Shown: positions 33,904 through 46,729 of the stretch, piece by piece
Layout: every line of letters starts with the position of its first letter
How positions within the stretch are numbered: the first letter of the stretch is position 1
Source of the DNA: Amblyomma americanum
Taxonomy: Eukaryota; Arthropoda; Arachnida; Ixodida; Ixodidae
Reading direction: 5' to 3'
Assembly (NCBI RefSeq): GCF_052857255.1
Contig: NC_135505.1
Coordinates: forward strand, 132,333,967-132,397,966
Length of the DNA stretch: 64,000 nt
The notes under the pieces: model-generated
What the model was told of the DNA's origin: nothing
Database searches by the model: none
What the model saw: the letters and a program-made list of their open reading frames with translations, nothing else
Position numbers and translations under genes: made by a program

Positions 33904-36341
33904 ACACGCTCTGTAACGCCTTGCACAGCTATAAAGGGGACAACGAAGCACTCATTGCAGAACTTGCACGGAAATTCCTCTATCTGGGATCCTCGTACCC
34001 TCTCCCTGCGTACACCGGTGCACCCAATGAAGAGATGGACCAAGACGTAACGGTTGAGGAACTGAGAGCGGAGCTTGATGTCATGCGTAAGAACACCGCT
34101 CCTGGACCGGACCAGATAAACACCAAGATGCTCTTTAATATGGATGACATCTCTTTAAGAAAATTAGTGAAATACTTCAACACGCAGTGCTGGCACAAGG
34201 GTCAGATCCCCGACTCCTGGAAATTGGCTTTAGTGCGATTTATTCCCAAGCCCAATAAGCCATGCGATATTGATCATTTACGACCGATCTCCCTGACGTC
34301 GTGTCTGGGTAAACTGTTCGAGAGGGTCGTGAACGCCCGACTGAAACGACTCCTGAGGGAGACTGATATCCTCCCTGACACGCTGTACGGGTTTAGAGAA
34401 AAGCTGTCTACACAGGATATTCTCCTCCGTATCAGAGAGGATATTTTGGACAACCCCGTCAGATGTCAGGTCAAGGCCATCCTTGCGCTCGATTTAAAAG
34501 GGGCATTTGACAATGTCAACCACCAGGGAATACTGGATGAGCTTAACAGCACCAACTGTGGTGACCGCACATATAATTACGTGAGGGACTTTCTTTCCAA
34601 TAGAAAAGCGTCAATAAGTATTGGTGATCGGACCTCCTCTCCGTTCAATCTAGGTTCCAAGGGCACCCCGCAGGGAGCGGTCTTGTCTTCGCTTCTCTTC
34701 AACCTGGCCATGCGTGGGCTACCAGAGAAGCTAGACCGCATCCAAGGCATTGAGCACGCTATATACGCCGACGACATTACGATCTGGTGTTGCAGCGGTA
34801 ATGAAGGGGAAATTCAAGGCCGGCTTCAGGAAGCAGCGAATGTCGTGTGCCAGCATGCGGCGAGGCATGGGTTAACGTGCTCTCCCGAGAAATCAGAGTT
34901 ACTCCTGATCGACCGTGGCAAGAGGCAGAATACGGGGCTTTTGCCGTCCACTCCCTCTGTCGCCATTACGGTCCAGGGTATGAGCATTCCGATCAAGAAA
35001 GAGATCAAGATCCTGGGAGCCATCATACCCAGCGGCAACACTAACACCACTACAATCAGACAGCTCCAAGCCTATTCCGAACAAGTCTCTAGAATGCTAC
35101 GCCGGGTAATCAAGAAAAGAAATGGGCTAAGAGAGAAGGAGGCCCTAAGATTAGTTCAGGCTTTCATTCTCTCTAAACTAACATACGCCACCCCGTACTT
35201 ACGGCTTAGCAAAAATGAGAAAGACCAACTAGATGTTATTATTCGAAAGGCAGTTAAGACGGCGCTGGGACTCCCTTTATGCACATCCACTAAGCGCTTA
35301 CTACAGCTGGGGATCCATAACACCATCGACGAACTAATAGAGGCCCACCGTGTAAATCAAATTGTCAGGCTCTCAACATCTAAGCCTGGCAGGAAAATAT
35401 TACGGAAGCTGAGAATCAGTCCACCCCGGGAAGTCGCTGACAAGATTGACATGCCCATGCAGATGAGATCACACATTACGACTCACCCCATACCAAAACG
35501 CATGGATGAGGAATATAACAGAGGACGGAGACTAGCCAGAGCTAGACACCTCTCGAAGCACTGGGATGGAAACAAGGACACGATCTACGTCGATGCGGCT
35601 GGACCCGTTAACGGAGTCGCGGCAATTGCAGCAGTTTCACCCCGGGGGGATATCATTGCAAGCAGCCTTATCCAAGCGGTGGATACCACATCGGCTGAAG
35701 AAGCAGCTATCGCACTAGCGATATCAAAGAACAGCGAGGCAACGGTTATGTCCGACTCACAAGCAGCGGCACGCAATTACCTCAGAGGCCGCGTTGGCGC
35801 TCCGTGTTGGGAAATTTTGGAAAGGTCTAATCCTTCCAGCATCCAGATCTTCTGGACGCCAGGGCACCTCTCAACGACGGGCAATGAGGCAGCCAACACA
35901 GCTGCTCGAGCTCTCCTCCTCCGAGCATCTGGCACGCAGCCTCTCTCTGACATAGTTGACAACCCCTCACCCTTACTAAGCTACGCAGAAATTACGGAGT
36001 ACTATAAGATCACAAGAAGGGAATATCCTCTTCCTCACAAAACCCTAAGTAAATATGAAGAGCACATGAGCAGGCGACTACAAACTAATACTCTACCCAA
36101 TCCTTACCCAATGAGTAAATGGTACCCAGAAACCTACAATTCGTCCTGCCTCTTCTGTGGAGCAGTTGGCACACTCTTTCACGCGGTTTGGGAATGTCAA
36201 GAAAACCCAGACTTGGACAGCCATCCCGATCCGACTCATGAGCGCTGGGAGGCAGCCCTTCATAGCCACAGCCCACTTGACCAGAAATTGCTGGTTGAGA
36301 GGGGCCGGATTATGATGACGACTAATGGGTTCTCGTACTGA
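33852..36341 (+). pseudogene. LINE ORF2, reverse transcriptase and RNase H part, open
   Basis: 829 open codons. RT motifs: RFIPKPNK, LRPISLTSCLGKLFERVV, ALDLKGAFDNV, GTPQGAVLS, and YADD at 34764-34775 (catalytic). RNase H motifs: YVDAAG, AEEAAIA, MSDSQAA and WTPGHLSTTGNEAAN, all acidic residues and His kept. A C-terminal knuckle CLFCGAVGTLFHAVWEC follows. This part is intact although the upstream part is broken, which fits recent decay. The ATG is fortuitous; the true frame enters from upstream. Confidence 0.85.
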
Positions 36342-36397
36342 ACCCACCCAGTTTTTGTGCTCTGAATAAATGTTTTTCCTCCTCCTCCTCGTAGCGA

Positions 36398-38796
36398 GTT
36401 TTTTTTTTTTCACGCCGTCTATTTTTTGTAATGGTAGTTCCCGTTCGCTTTGTCTGGAAGGTCGAATGACTGCAACTTTCTCTTACTAAGCTTATAATTA
36501 TTCTGTCAATTGAGGTGTGAAAAGTCTTCGAAAGTTGTGTGAAAGCAAAGAGCGTGCAATAACTACTTTAACAAGAACCTTGTTTTTGTGGCTCCATGTA
36601 TGGGAGCATAGCAGAGTAATGGAGAAGTCGCAGGCCATGCCGCTGTCGTCAGTGGTCAACTGTAGACTCAGCAGTGGTTGCTCCTTCACGCATAGATCAG
36701 AAAACTCATTGACAGTGCACTGCTTCAATACAATCAAACTTATAATAATTTCATAGACAAAAGCAGCGGTATTTCTCCTGACAAATTTATAGATTTCTCT
36801 GAAAGCTCAATATATACCGTTTAAGCACTAAAGGTTTCTCCTGTCCGTCCTGAGCATTTAAAGCACTTGATGCAACTACTAATTTGTCTGCGTGCTAAGC
36901 TTGGGTTTGCTTGCGAGGGCAACTTCTTCATATGCCCCTTTATGGGCGAAAAGAATGGGAAGCGAGCGATTTAATGTTTGTAAAACGGAAACTGGCTGGC
37001 GTGCTCATGCCTCATAAACAGTGTAGCTGGCAAACGTATCCATGTGGCCGGATATCCGTTCGCCGTTTTAATATTTAGGAGCACTAGCCGTAGATCTGTT
37101 CGCATTATCTTGCTTGGATGACGCGTGTTCGGGCGGACATCCAGACGGGTTACTGACTAAGCTTCATTTTTAGCTCAAGGGTGAACCGACTTCTCGTCCG
37201 GTTGCTAGGAACACTGTTATATCGCAGCCAGTACAGATGCCAAACAAACTTTGTATTTTAAGCTGCAGACACACTCCAAACGTATGCAGGTTACCTTGAG
37301 ATACATGCGAACTTCTTGTATATTTAGTCCTCTAAATTTCCTGTGAAGCTCGTAAGTATCGTATGGAACGTAAGAAATCAATAAATTATTGTATTTTTGC
37401 TCTAAAAGCTAGAGTCTCCGCATGAAGCTCACAATACTGACTTCGCACGTTAATTTCGACCACGTGGAATTCTTTAACCAGCACCAAGATCCCAGAACAC
37501 AGGCGCTTTCGAATTTCGGCTGCAACACGGCCGGACAACTAGCAGTGCTGACATGCTGAAATAATTGCTAAGCCTATATTCATGAAACTTGCAGTTTTCT
37601 CCCGCCTATCGTTACTATAGTAAAAATGAATAGATTCCGCTTTTCTGTAAAAGCATTAGCAGTGACGTAACAGTGGCTAAATGCGTTACAGGATGGAGGC
37701 CCGGCCTTCGTTTAGAGAATGGTGAAATTCAAAAATACGTGCGTTCTCTGCAATGTCAGTAGAGGTTGAAGAACGCGATGTGTCTGAAACTAGCCCCGAG
37801 TTATTTACTACGGTGTCTTTACAAACCTAGATACAGCAGCGGGATGTTAATAGCGCCACTCTTTCATGTTCTGTACAATCAGTTGCACTGATAGTACTCA
37901 TATTACTACTACTTTAACATGTTAGTGGCGTTGAATACTATTGCTACTACTGGTGATACTATACGGATTCGTGTACTGGCAATTAAGGTTGAAAGTCGAT
38001 AATATTGCGTGATTCATACTGATGCATTGCTGCTTTGTGAAATGCTTCAGCAATGATTGTAATGAATTAAACTGTTAGAAATTGTGTAACCTTCTTCACA
38101 AATAATTATGTTCCAGTGTCTTCATATACGTTCATTGTTGTACGCATACCTGTGTAGTTAGCTTTGTAATTTTCATTGTGCCCAACATACCTTTAGTGAT
38201 TCTGTGCCTGGTGCCAGACGTGTACTTCCGGGATGAACGCCTCTACAGGAGACATACGAGTCTCCTTACCTCTTGGGCATATTTCACATCGTCTATTCAT
38301 GTCCGGAATAAATTGATATTGAATTGAATTGACTAATAGGCCGTTTGAACGAGCTATGTATGAAAAAGAAATTAAATTTCGCACACTATTTTTACACACT
38401 CGGTGCACACTTACATGCGTTCGAATCCGCACAAAAATGAGCAATGTATAATATCTGGAAACTCAGTTTATTGCTCCTACGTCGACGCACTAAACCTAGG
38501 TGATCTTTAGTTCCGTTGCCAGCATCAGCTTATCGTTATGGTGCCGAGAAGATATCTAGTTAGCCTTCCAGTAAGGTAACATATAGCTAAGAAGTTATTA
38601 GTGAGGAAACAGTTACCTTTGGGGCAGCGTGCTGTGTTCGTTGCTGTTATTTTGTGTGCTTGCGAAAAATGCCCTGCAACCGGGCAGATGAAAAATATAG
38701 CGGCAAAATGGTCCCCACAACGATATCTTCTTCGGATGTGATTGCAATTTAGTAATCCCAGAATTTACCGTCCGCTACTCCCGCACAAGAATGAAT
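36398..38796. other. No gene recognised
   Basis: Intergenic. Degenerate SINE-like words occur at 37440-37535 (TTAATTTCGACCACGTGG) and 37680-37830 (GCAATGTCAGTAGAGGTTGA). A segment ending ATTGATATTGAATTGAATTG at 38310-38331 looks like a LINE 3' tail. None has clear borders. Confidence 0.4.
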
Positions 38797-39052
38797 TGAT
38801 GACGATGATGATTATGAATATTTATGGCGCAAGGGCATCTATGGCCAAAGAGCGTCATGGCACAAGGCAATTTCAACTTCTCAAGGTAGGGCCAAAGACC
38901 TATTTCCCAAGCGATTCACCCGAAATAAGCCGAGCACCAGACCAGGGGAAAGCTTGTGCCCATTATATCACCGGCGGCACTGGGGATCGAACCCCGCACC
39001 TTCCGCATGCGAGGCGGATGCTCAGACCCCTTGGGCACCGCTGCGGTTCTAG
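38797..39052 (-). mobile_element. Second tRNA-derived SINE family, minus copy
   Basis: Head on the right with B box (GGGTTCGATCCCC complement at about 38990), body with TGGTGCTCGGCTTA and GGGAAATAGGTCTTTGGCCC, 3' end GCGCCATAAATATTCATAAT. Same family as 46730-47010, distinct from the Ruka-like copies. Confidence 0.72.
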
Positions 39053-39208
39053 TCAACTGTTAACTAGAAATCTCCTTTTGTGCTCTATAGTGCCCCAGAT
39101 TTCAGAATTATTAACCGATTACCCTCGAAAGGTAACGTCTTTGAAAAGTCCGTCTTGTAGTACCTTGCTTTATTATTCAGTGCGTTCACGAGTGAATCAA
39201 TTGTTGGC

Positions 39209-39532
39209 GTGCTAAAGATCTGCCAGCACCTGAAAGGTGCCCTCACTGTAGCGCTGCACCGGACATTTGTGATGTGCGGCACTTGTTGTGGACGTGCCCA
39301 GCGACGGCTGCTATCAGAAAACGGCTCCTCAGGGAGGTGGGCCTGCGGTGGAACCGCGAAAATGACTACGTGAAGTGGACTATAGACAACCGTTTCATTA
39401 ACAACCTCTGCGACTATACCTCAGCGCAACGGTTCTTCACTCCCTCTTTTAACTTTCAATCCCGTGCATTCCTCCCCCCCCCCCCATTCCTTTCTCAACT
39501 TATGCCTCATGGCACACTTCTAGAATAAAAAA
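39209..39532 (+). mobile_element. 5'-truncated LINE 3' end with 10 bp target duplication
   Basis: AATTGTTGGC at 39199-39208 and 39533-39542 flanks about 324 bp. It encodes a zinc-knuckle-like CPHCSAAPDICDVRHLLWTCP tail as found after RNase H in I-clade ORF2, then a short UTR with a C-run and AATAAAAAAAA. Confidence 0.8.
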
Positions 39533-39937
39533 AATTGTTGGCAGGCAGCTTCTACAAAGAAGAAATATAACAACCAACTGCCTTCGCACATCCGACAATG
39601 ATAAAGTTCGCGGGTGAATCACTCTTCAAAAAATTCAACGGAAGCTCGGTTAAGTTATACCGTCACGCCGGATGTAACTATTGCAGCTTTCTTTCTCTAA
39701 TCCTCACGTAGGGGCTGCCACGTGTGTTCATTGTTCCATGACAACTTACGCGATAAACACCGCAAGAAAAACACCAAGGTCATGCCGACCTGTACTCGCC
39801 AGGGCCCTACGCCATCAGGGTGCAATAGCCTAATAGCAGTTCATAGCCTATAGGGTTTTGCGCACCTTGTTTTAATCTTTTTATTCTTGATTCTCTCCTC
39901 GTGCAAGTGCAACCTGCGCGGTGCGCACACGAAAGCG

Positions 39938-39973
39938 GTATATATATATATATCGAATTGTAGCATACAGGAC
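39938..39973 (+). promoter_or_regulatory. Core promoter of ML gene 2
   Basis: TATATATATATATATA at 39940-39953 after GCGG, then TAGCATACAGGACT at 39961-39974. Gene 3 has CGGTATAAAT and TAGCATGCAGGACT at the same places, about 80-50 bp before the ATG. Upstream CAACCTGCGCGGTGCGCAC (39910-39928) is also shared. Confidence 0.65.
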
Positions 39974-40018
39974 TGTAGTACCTTACCTTGGCCGGCCCTC
40001 GCACGACGAAGCAGAGAG

Positions 40019-40106
40019 ATGCTCTCCGCATTGGTGGTAGTCGCCTTGGCAGGCTCTCCGCTGGTAACAGCTTCGGTACAGACGCCTACACTTACATCAT
40101 GCTCTA
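40019..40106 (+). CDS. ML gene 2 exon 1 (signal peptide)
   Basis: 29 codons plus one base; donor GTAAGT. Same length as gene 3 exon 1. Confidence 0.85.
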
Positions 40107-43100
40107 GTAAGTATGCAACCGCATTTAGTTTGCCCTCTGTTGCAGCGATAATATCCTTCACTTATAAAGTGAAAGTAAGCATGGAATCGTTGCAGCCTGG
40201 GCTGAGTTTAGGAAGTGGCGTTCGTGAATGACCGACCGTGTGTTTTAACTTAAGTGCCACGCCGAAATTTTTAACGTGCATTTTGAAAAAAAAAAGTGCC
40301 CCGTAATGCTGTACTTCTCGGAATCTACAGTTTGAGCACGTAACGTTTCAAACTGCCAACTACTGCACAACGCCAAATACTGGGCGCGCATTCTTTTGCC
40401 CCAGCCTTTATCGCTCAATACTAGTTGGATGAAAAAAGAAAAGTATGAACTGCAATGAATACTTATTTTTCCCCAACGCAACTGTGTAACACATGTACAC
40501 ATGTGGAGATGCAGCCGTTGCGTTAGCTGGTCACTTGATGTCGGTAATTTCTTCCCATTAACGAACTGTTATCTATAACAAAGTAGCTGCATACCACAGT
40601 TACTGACAGGGACGTATGCCCACAAATTGTTTAAATGCAAATTTTCAGCGGAGAATAGCATATGGATGGCATTTTTTTTCAAATATCATAGGATTCCCCT
40701 ATAACGATCAGTATATCCGCAGATCTCAACTCGGTAGGCTTGCATTTCCTTCCTATTAACACTTCTGATGTCGTTGGTTTTTTGTGGAAGTCTCCATACG
40801 AGCGATGGAGGAACTTGGAGATAACGATTTTGATACGCATCGCAAGAATGGATTATTGCGTTCAATATTTCCATAAGGGAACTTTAGAATACTCCACAGT
40901 TGCGTCGCAACTAAAGTTGATGTCCAAAGATCCTGTATTTGGAACAAAACCAGAATAACGACACGCCGCGGTAGCTGGCAGCGTTGGCATTCGTTGGTCA
41001 CCCTGTCCAACTCGACCGCGGTGGTCGCATTTCGGTGGAAGTGGAACGCCAAAGTGCCCGTTGTCTGTGCGTAGTCAGTACGCGTTAAAAGCCAGTAGTA
41101 GGTGGCTGAAATTAATCCACAGCCCTCCAATACAACAGCTTGGGGACCTTACGTCTGGCATATTTACCCCGCCATTAAACAAGGTGACTCATAAAACGAA
41201 AAAAAAAGGCAGACAAGAAGACCGATTCTGAGAGCATAGAACGGGATCTGCTACTACAGGTATTGCGAGCAGATGTCATGCACAGCCTTTGTCAAAAGAA
41301 AAAAGCCAAGTGGCTTGCTTCTAAGCCTTGTCGTGAGGCCTTGTTGTTATCCCTGAAAGTTCTTATTTCCTGGGGAGTGAGGGTGAGAATTCATCTCACC
41401 TTCAAGAGGTTTGCAACGGTGGTGATGAAAAACTAGCCTCACAGCACGGGCCATAGTGAAAACCCTTTGTCTCTTTACCTTCTACAAAGAGTGCACGTAT
41501 CAAAATTGGCGGTTCGGTGCATTTACTTTCTGAATTTCAGCTCAGATTCAGGCAGCTTTGAGAAGATTGTGCGCAGACAGCGTAGTGAAGCCTAAACCAG
41601 TGAAATCGAAAGAAAATCCGCACGTTGTAAGAAGGAAATATTAAGAGTGCTCAGAACCGGGCCTAAAGCGCAATATGACGACAGGTAGGGCTAAACATGC
41701 ATGATAAAGCGCACATTTATCTTATGCGAGCCATAACAATCACCGAAGCCTTCTGTACTATAGTGCATGCAGGGTGTAGAGTCTTGCAGAATGCTTTAGT
41801 CATAGCACTGCTGATGCGTGACGGAAAAACGCAGGCATCAGTTTCATAGAAATACACGGCAAGCCTAGCACAGCTCTTCACCTGGCGTAGTTTGTGCTGG
41901 TTCCGATTTTCCTCATAGTAATGCAGCGCGCCTGAAGACCACGGTGAATTCTGCCAGGTATTGTAGTGCTGAACTTGGCTGGGAGATCAAAATCATGCGC
42001 GTCGAAATACGGATCTTTTCCCGAAATGATTTGTACTTTGGATGATGGAGTTAAGAAAAGGTTTTCATAAGATTTACGAGCATAAACCAAGGCACCATGG
42101 CAACAACCTAGGAGTGACCTGGAAGCAACCCAGAGTGGCAAACCGGTGCTTCGCAGAAACGAAGACATGTCACGGAGGCAACTATCAATTCATGACCATA
42201 TAGCTAAAGCTCCTATAATTAATTCCTAAGACGCGCACAAGGGTTAGGGTTGATGAAACATGTATGCGACCGAAAAGGAAACAGAAGTACTGAGATAATT
42301 CAGCCCCGTACTTATTCATCACACACAGTTACATCTATTACGCGAGCACTGCGGCAACAGCGTGCCCTCGCCAGGTAGTCAAACATATCTGTAACCTACT
42401 ACTTGCGTGACGGCCAGTGAAGAAAACACGCGTTAGACGTTTAAGAGAGTACACGGAACCTGCAGCTCCGTTATTGAGGTGGGGCTAATGATTGCCGTCT
42501 TTTCTCTCTGATGGCAACAGGTTCCACAAAAGTTTCAGTGAGCGACGTGACCATCACAAACGCAAAGATTGGACAAACGATGGTCGTGGACTTCACCCTC
42601 AAGGTCAGCGAAGCGCTAGGATCGAATCCCACATTAAAAATCACCCTGCGCAAACAGGGCGGCTCTGAGATCCCATGCATAAACAACGTCGGATCATGGT
42701 ACGTTATGTTTATCCGCATTCTTACCAGATTTTAAGGGCCGTATATTATGTTTTACAAAGGCTGTGAAGCCCCTCTCTGTTCGGCACAGTATTTGTTCCA
42801 GAATCAGAGAGACACATTACGAGGACGCCACGTCCCTCGTTAGTCCTTAAAACTCTGGAAGATTGAACGCTGAAGGGCGCATTTTTTTACCTTCTGGAAC
42901 CTTTCCCTATAAGTTCTGAAATCCTTCTTCATTCACTTTTCACCCCAAAAACCCTCTCACATATCAAGGCTAGGTTTGTTTTATGGGGGTTTAACGTCCC
43001 AAAGCGACACTGTCTATGAGAGACGCTGTAGTGAAGGGCTCCGGATAATTTCGACCACCCGGGGGGTTCTTTAACGTGCACTGACATCGCACAGTACACG

Positions 43101-46100
43101 GGCCTCTAGAATTTCGCCTCCATCGAAATTTGACCGCCGCGGCCGGGGTCAAACCCGCGTCTTTCGGGCCAGCAGCCGAGCGCCATAACCACTTAGCCAC
43201 CGCTGCGGCTCTAACATGTCAAGGCTAGGTCCAGTAGCCAATGTCGGAGTAATGTTGCTGTGACCATTGTATACTGAGGCACCGAGGCGGAGCACGCCTG
43301 CTTACGTCACTAAGGTTCTGTTTATGCGTGCACAAAGCGCTTAGAAGGAACAAGGGAATACTAATTTTAGACGCCTATTTGAACGCAAAGGATCACATAG
43401 GATAGCATAACTTTTTGTACTGTGGCGGCGACGCAGTTCAGGTCCCCTTTACGAATGATAAGACACTGATGACGCATCTTTTAAACTGTTCACAATAAAT
43501 GTTTCCATTAAATTGAGTTGTGTGGCGAGCTCTTTCAGGCGTTTTGTAGCGAATAAAATCTCAGCTGAGGCACTGGAGGGACCAGATATAGGCAGCAAAA
43601 GTGATAAGCGCTGGCAAAGTTAAAATTCTAACTGGATTTGTTGGTCGTGTGAGGTTCGATAAACGAACAGGGTGAAGCTAATTGGACAGAGGAGACCGTG
43701 GATTGGCAGTTGACAACATCCGCCCATTATCTCCCCCGATGATTACAAAGAACTACGATTTCAGCGCTTTAAATAGATCGCACTGTCCTTTAGTTTACGT
43801 TAGATAAACTGATAAGTAAAATTACGCACATGCTGCTTGTTTGATGGGCTGATGTAGACCTCTGTTGTGTGAACTTAGTCGCCGAACCTACTTACATTTT
43901 CTTCCCAGTTATCCTCACTGAAGACACGCGGGCCACGGAATCGTAACGCAATCAGGTCTCTCTGTAATCCTCTGCAGATGAAAACTGTCTCTATGTGTTT
44001 GCTCGCGCATTTCCATCTGTCTGCCTGCGTATGTGCGTCTGTGTAGATCAACAAGTCTCTGATCTTCTGATTTGCAAGCAGAAATTTGTTCTTTTTTTCA
44101 GCACATACAAGCTCTGTGGAGGAACAAGCAGTGTCGAGCAAGGTCTGGCTGAGCAATGGAACAATCAGTGCCCAGTGCCTGCAATGACGGCAAAAGAATC
44201 CTTAAGCGCTAAGCTGGATCCCATCATACAAATCTTCACAGGCGTAAGTTTACAAAGCTGCATCGTTTGGCGCTTGAATCAAATTTATCGCACTAGCGCA
44301 ATTTTATCCGCCATCTTGTTTCTAAATACTAAGGACCACTGTGTTGTACACGGGCCGGCGGTGAGGTGTTTAAATTAGGAGAGTGACTCATAATCGGAGG
44401 CACCCACTAGTTCCTTACTTCAAAACAGATTGGCCTAAAACGGGAATGGTCGGGAAGAGGCAGTGGTTGATTTGATAAGACTTCTTTACACAAATTTTCA
44501 ACGTATAAGCTTCGACTGAAATATAAACTGGGGTAGACGGAGCCTTCCGCTTGGCATATTATGTATCGTATAAGCATGCTAAAGCTCTTCCGTGCTGAGA
44601 ACTACCCCATCAGTTGCCCAGTATTTTGAAGTTCTAGAGCTTCTTCAAAAGACTTCAAAGGCTTCTATGCTATGCATAGTACATCCGTTTCATATAACTC
44701 AATATGTTATTCATTTAAAATTTTCGAGATTTCAAAATTGTCATTCAAGACAATGCTGTACTTAGCGGTTACTTGCTGATTCTTGTAAACTACACATTTC
44801 TTGTACATAGGGCTGCAGCGGTTCCCGTAATTCAACCCGAACCAGCGCTTGCCTTTTTTGTTTCCCCTTTCGATCTTGTCTTTCGCGCAGTGTTCTCACT
44901 TTTGTTTACTAGATTTAATGTGAATTCTAGTACGCGGCGTGTATCGTGGATGTTCTGGTATACAGAAGTTCTGGTGTACAGCTGTGTCGTGACACGACAA
45001 ACAAGGTGGTAGTAAACAATGACACCGGTGAAGACAGAGTTTGCTTATGAAGTGCATTTTTTTGCTGTGTATACGTTTATTATCTAGCTTATTTGCGTAT
45101 TTGTACTTATGCATATATAATAGTCCTCTCTGTATGAGTTCATAACACCGAGGACAGCAAAAAAATGGGAGAAAAATATCAGGGGGCGGGCACTTTGTTG
45201 ACCTGAAGTGCGGTGAGGCGAAAGCCTTTATCGGGGTGTTGCTGCTTGGGTCGCTGATGTGTGGTAATAATAATAACTGGAGAAAGGAAATCGCGCAGTA
45301 CATGCCCCACATCTCGGCGGACACCTGAACCGCGCCGTAAGTGAAGGGATATAAAGGATCGACTAAGAGAAGAAAGGAAGAAAGAGGCGCCGTAGTGCAA
45401 GTCTCCGGAATAATTTCGACTACCTGGGGATCTTTAATGTGCACTGACATCGCACAGCACTCGGGCGCCTGAGCGTTTCGCCACCATCGAAACGTAGCCG
45501 CCACGGTCGGGTAGCCCTGGTGCTCCGGATCAGTAGCCGAGGGCTCTAACCACTCACCACAGCGGCGGGTGAAGATGTGTGGTGAAGATGTTGATTACAC
45601 ACTACGAAGAACGTTTAGGCTTCCTTTCAGATCGGCCTTCAGGAGGCGTCTGGCAAGATTGCCTGGGAGGGAGCGCTCCTCTAGGAACGATGGTGGCGCC
45701 ACTCATAGACGTCACACGCTCATCAGCCATACGGGTTTATCATTTTCTTTGCGATGCCACCAGGCTTATCTCAATTGATCGAGGCTGCGCGCATCGGCTT
45801 CCATCAAATTTCTAGTTGCTTTGGTACCTTATCTTGATGACGTCATCAGTTTGATTGACAGCCACAGTGTGACAATTATCTGTGGACATACCCGCTGGCG
45901 AGTCATGAGCCCTATACAGGTTTTCGCCTGAATAATTTTGATGCCGGAATGAAAGTGGCTCGATCACTTTCATAGGAATGTAACCAGCGCAAACTTTTGT
46001 TTTGTGTTTCAGGCTGCGCCAACGACGATTGCTATCGAACTTAAAGTATCTAACGGAGGAACCGTGGTCGGGTGCCAGTCGTTCCAAGCTATGATAGCGG

Positions 46101-46108
46101 CGGCTTGA
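40019..46108 (+). CDS. ML-domain secreted protein, gene 2 (NPC2/Der p 2-like), four exons
   Basis: Exons join 40019-40106, 42521-42698, 44102-44243 and 46013-46108; phases 1, 2, 0, all borders GT-AG; 167 residues. Signal peptide (about residues 1-19, MLSALVVVALAGSPLVTAS), then VQTPTLTSC. Mature protein has the six ML cysteines: TSC, IPC, SC-TYKLC pair, NQCP and VVGC. The motif VSDVTITNAKIGQTMVVDFTL and the central GSCTYKLCGG are typical of mite and tick group-2-like ML proteins. Predicted secreted lipid binder; the ligand cannot be read from sequence. Closest relative in the window is gene 3; introns 1 and 2 are also alignable between them. AATAAA at 46192-46197. Confidence 0.88.
40107..42520 (+). 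other. ML gene 2 intron 1
   Basis: 2.4 kb. Contains a degenerate SINE (40964-41135). The stretch 41385-41660 is alignable with 58725-58960 in gene 3 intron 1 (shared CTTCAAGAGGT and AATCGAAAGA words), so the intron was duplicated with the gene. Confidence 0.7.
40964..41135 (+). mobile_element. Degenerate SINE (Ruka-like)
   Basis: CGCCGCGGTAGCTGGCAGCG head, GTCTGTGCGTAGTCAGTACG body and CCACAGCCCTCCAATACA 3' region are recognisable but heavily diverged. Confidence 0.6.
42521..42698 (+). CDS. ML gene 2 exon 2
   Basis: Acceptor ATGGCAACAG, donor GTACGT; 178 bp; contains the IPC cysteine and ends in a split Cys codon after GS. Confidence 0.88.
42976..43213 (-). mobile_element. Full-length SINE (Ruka-like, short subfamily) with 17 bp target duplication
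   Basis: ACATATCAAGGCTAGGT at 42959-42975 and ACATGTCAAGGCTAGGT at 43214-43230 (one mismatch) flank a complete minus-strand copy. In ML gene 2 intron 2. This gives a clear definition of the short subfamily ends. Confidence 0.92.
44102..44243 (+). CDS. ML gene 2 exon 3
   Basis: Acceptor TTTTTTTCAG, donor GTAAGT; 142 bp; TYKLCGGTSS and NQCPVPAMTAKE. Confidence 0.88.
45266..45573 (-). mobile_element. SINE (Ruka-like, long subfamily) with 10 bp target duplication
   Basis: GATGTGTGGT at 45256-45265 and 45574-45583 flanks the minus-strand copy with AAT tail at the left and tRNA-like head at the right. In ML gene 2 intron 3. Confidence 0.9.
46013..46108 (+). CDS. ML gene 2 exon 4
   Basis: Acceptor TTGTGTTTCAG; APTTIAIELKV, TVVGCQSF with the last cysteine, ends AMIAAA and TGA. 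Confidence 0.88.
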   Translation, partial: AAPTTIAIELKVSNGGTVVGCQSFQAMIAAA

Positions 46109-46191
46109 ACTGCAGGAAGCATGGAGGCTACCTCGGCAAGGTGAACGCCATAATCACCAGTTATGAAGGCTAAAACATTTCGGTTGTGAAG

Positions 46192-46197
46192 AATAAA
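46192..46197 (+). terminator. Poly(A) signal of ML gene 2
   Basis: AATAAA 84 bp after the stop codon. Confidence 0.65.
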
Positions 46198-46729
46198 GGT
46201 AGCAGAAATATTTACTGGTGGTCTCTCTCTTGTTGATGAATTGCACTTTGCCAAAGGTAACCTGTTGTCTGGACATATCTTGAACATGCCGGTAATCGGG
46301 ACACTTTTTCTTATTTAGACAGCGAGACATGGCAACTTATCGCCAATGTGCGCTTTCATCTGCTCTATGATCGGAGAAGTTGGCACCCTTAGTAGCAGAG
46401 AATATTAAAGAGAGAATTCCTTGTTTTTGTAGCTACCAACCTTTGTGAGCCGCAAGGGATTAAAAGTAATGAAAATGCAGAAGTCACCATGACACATACC
46501 GGACGGTAATTGTCTCAAAAGTTATTTCCAGCACGGGCTCAGGACCTGTCTATATATGTTTTCTGTTACATTTGTTCACATATTTTCTATCCACAATTTC
46601 TCATTTTGTTGCTTTTTTGTATTCTCCGCTAACTATATTTTAACTTTGTACGACTGCTTCCTCATGGCCCTAATATTTTGGTAGTCTTGGAACTGAATTC
46701 GCCGCAGGTAAAGCTGTGTTGATTATCAC

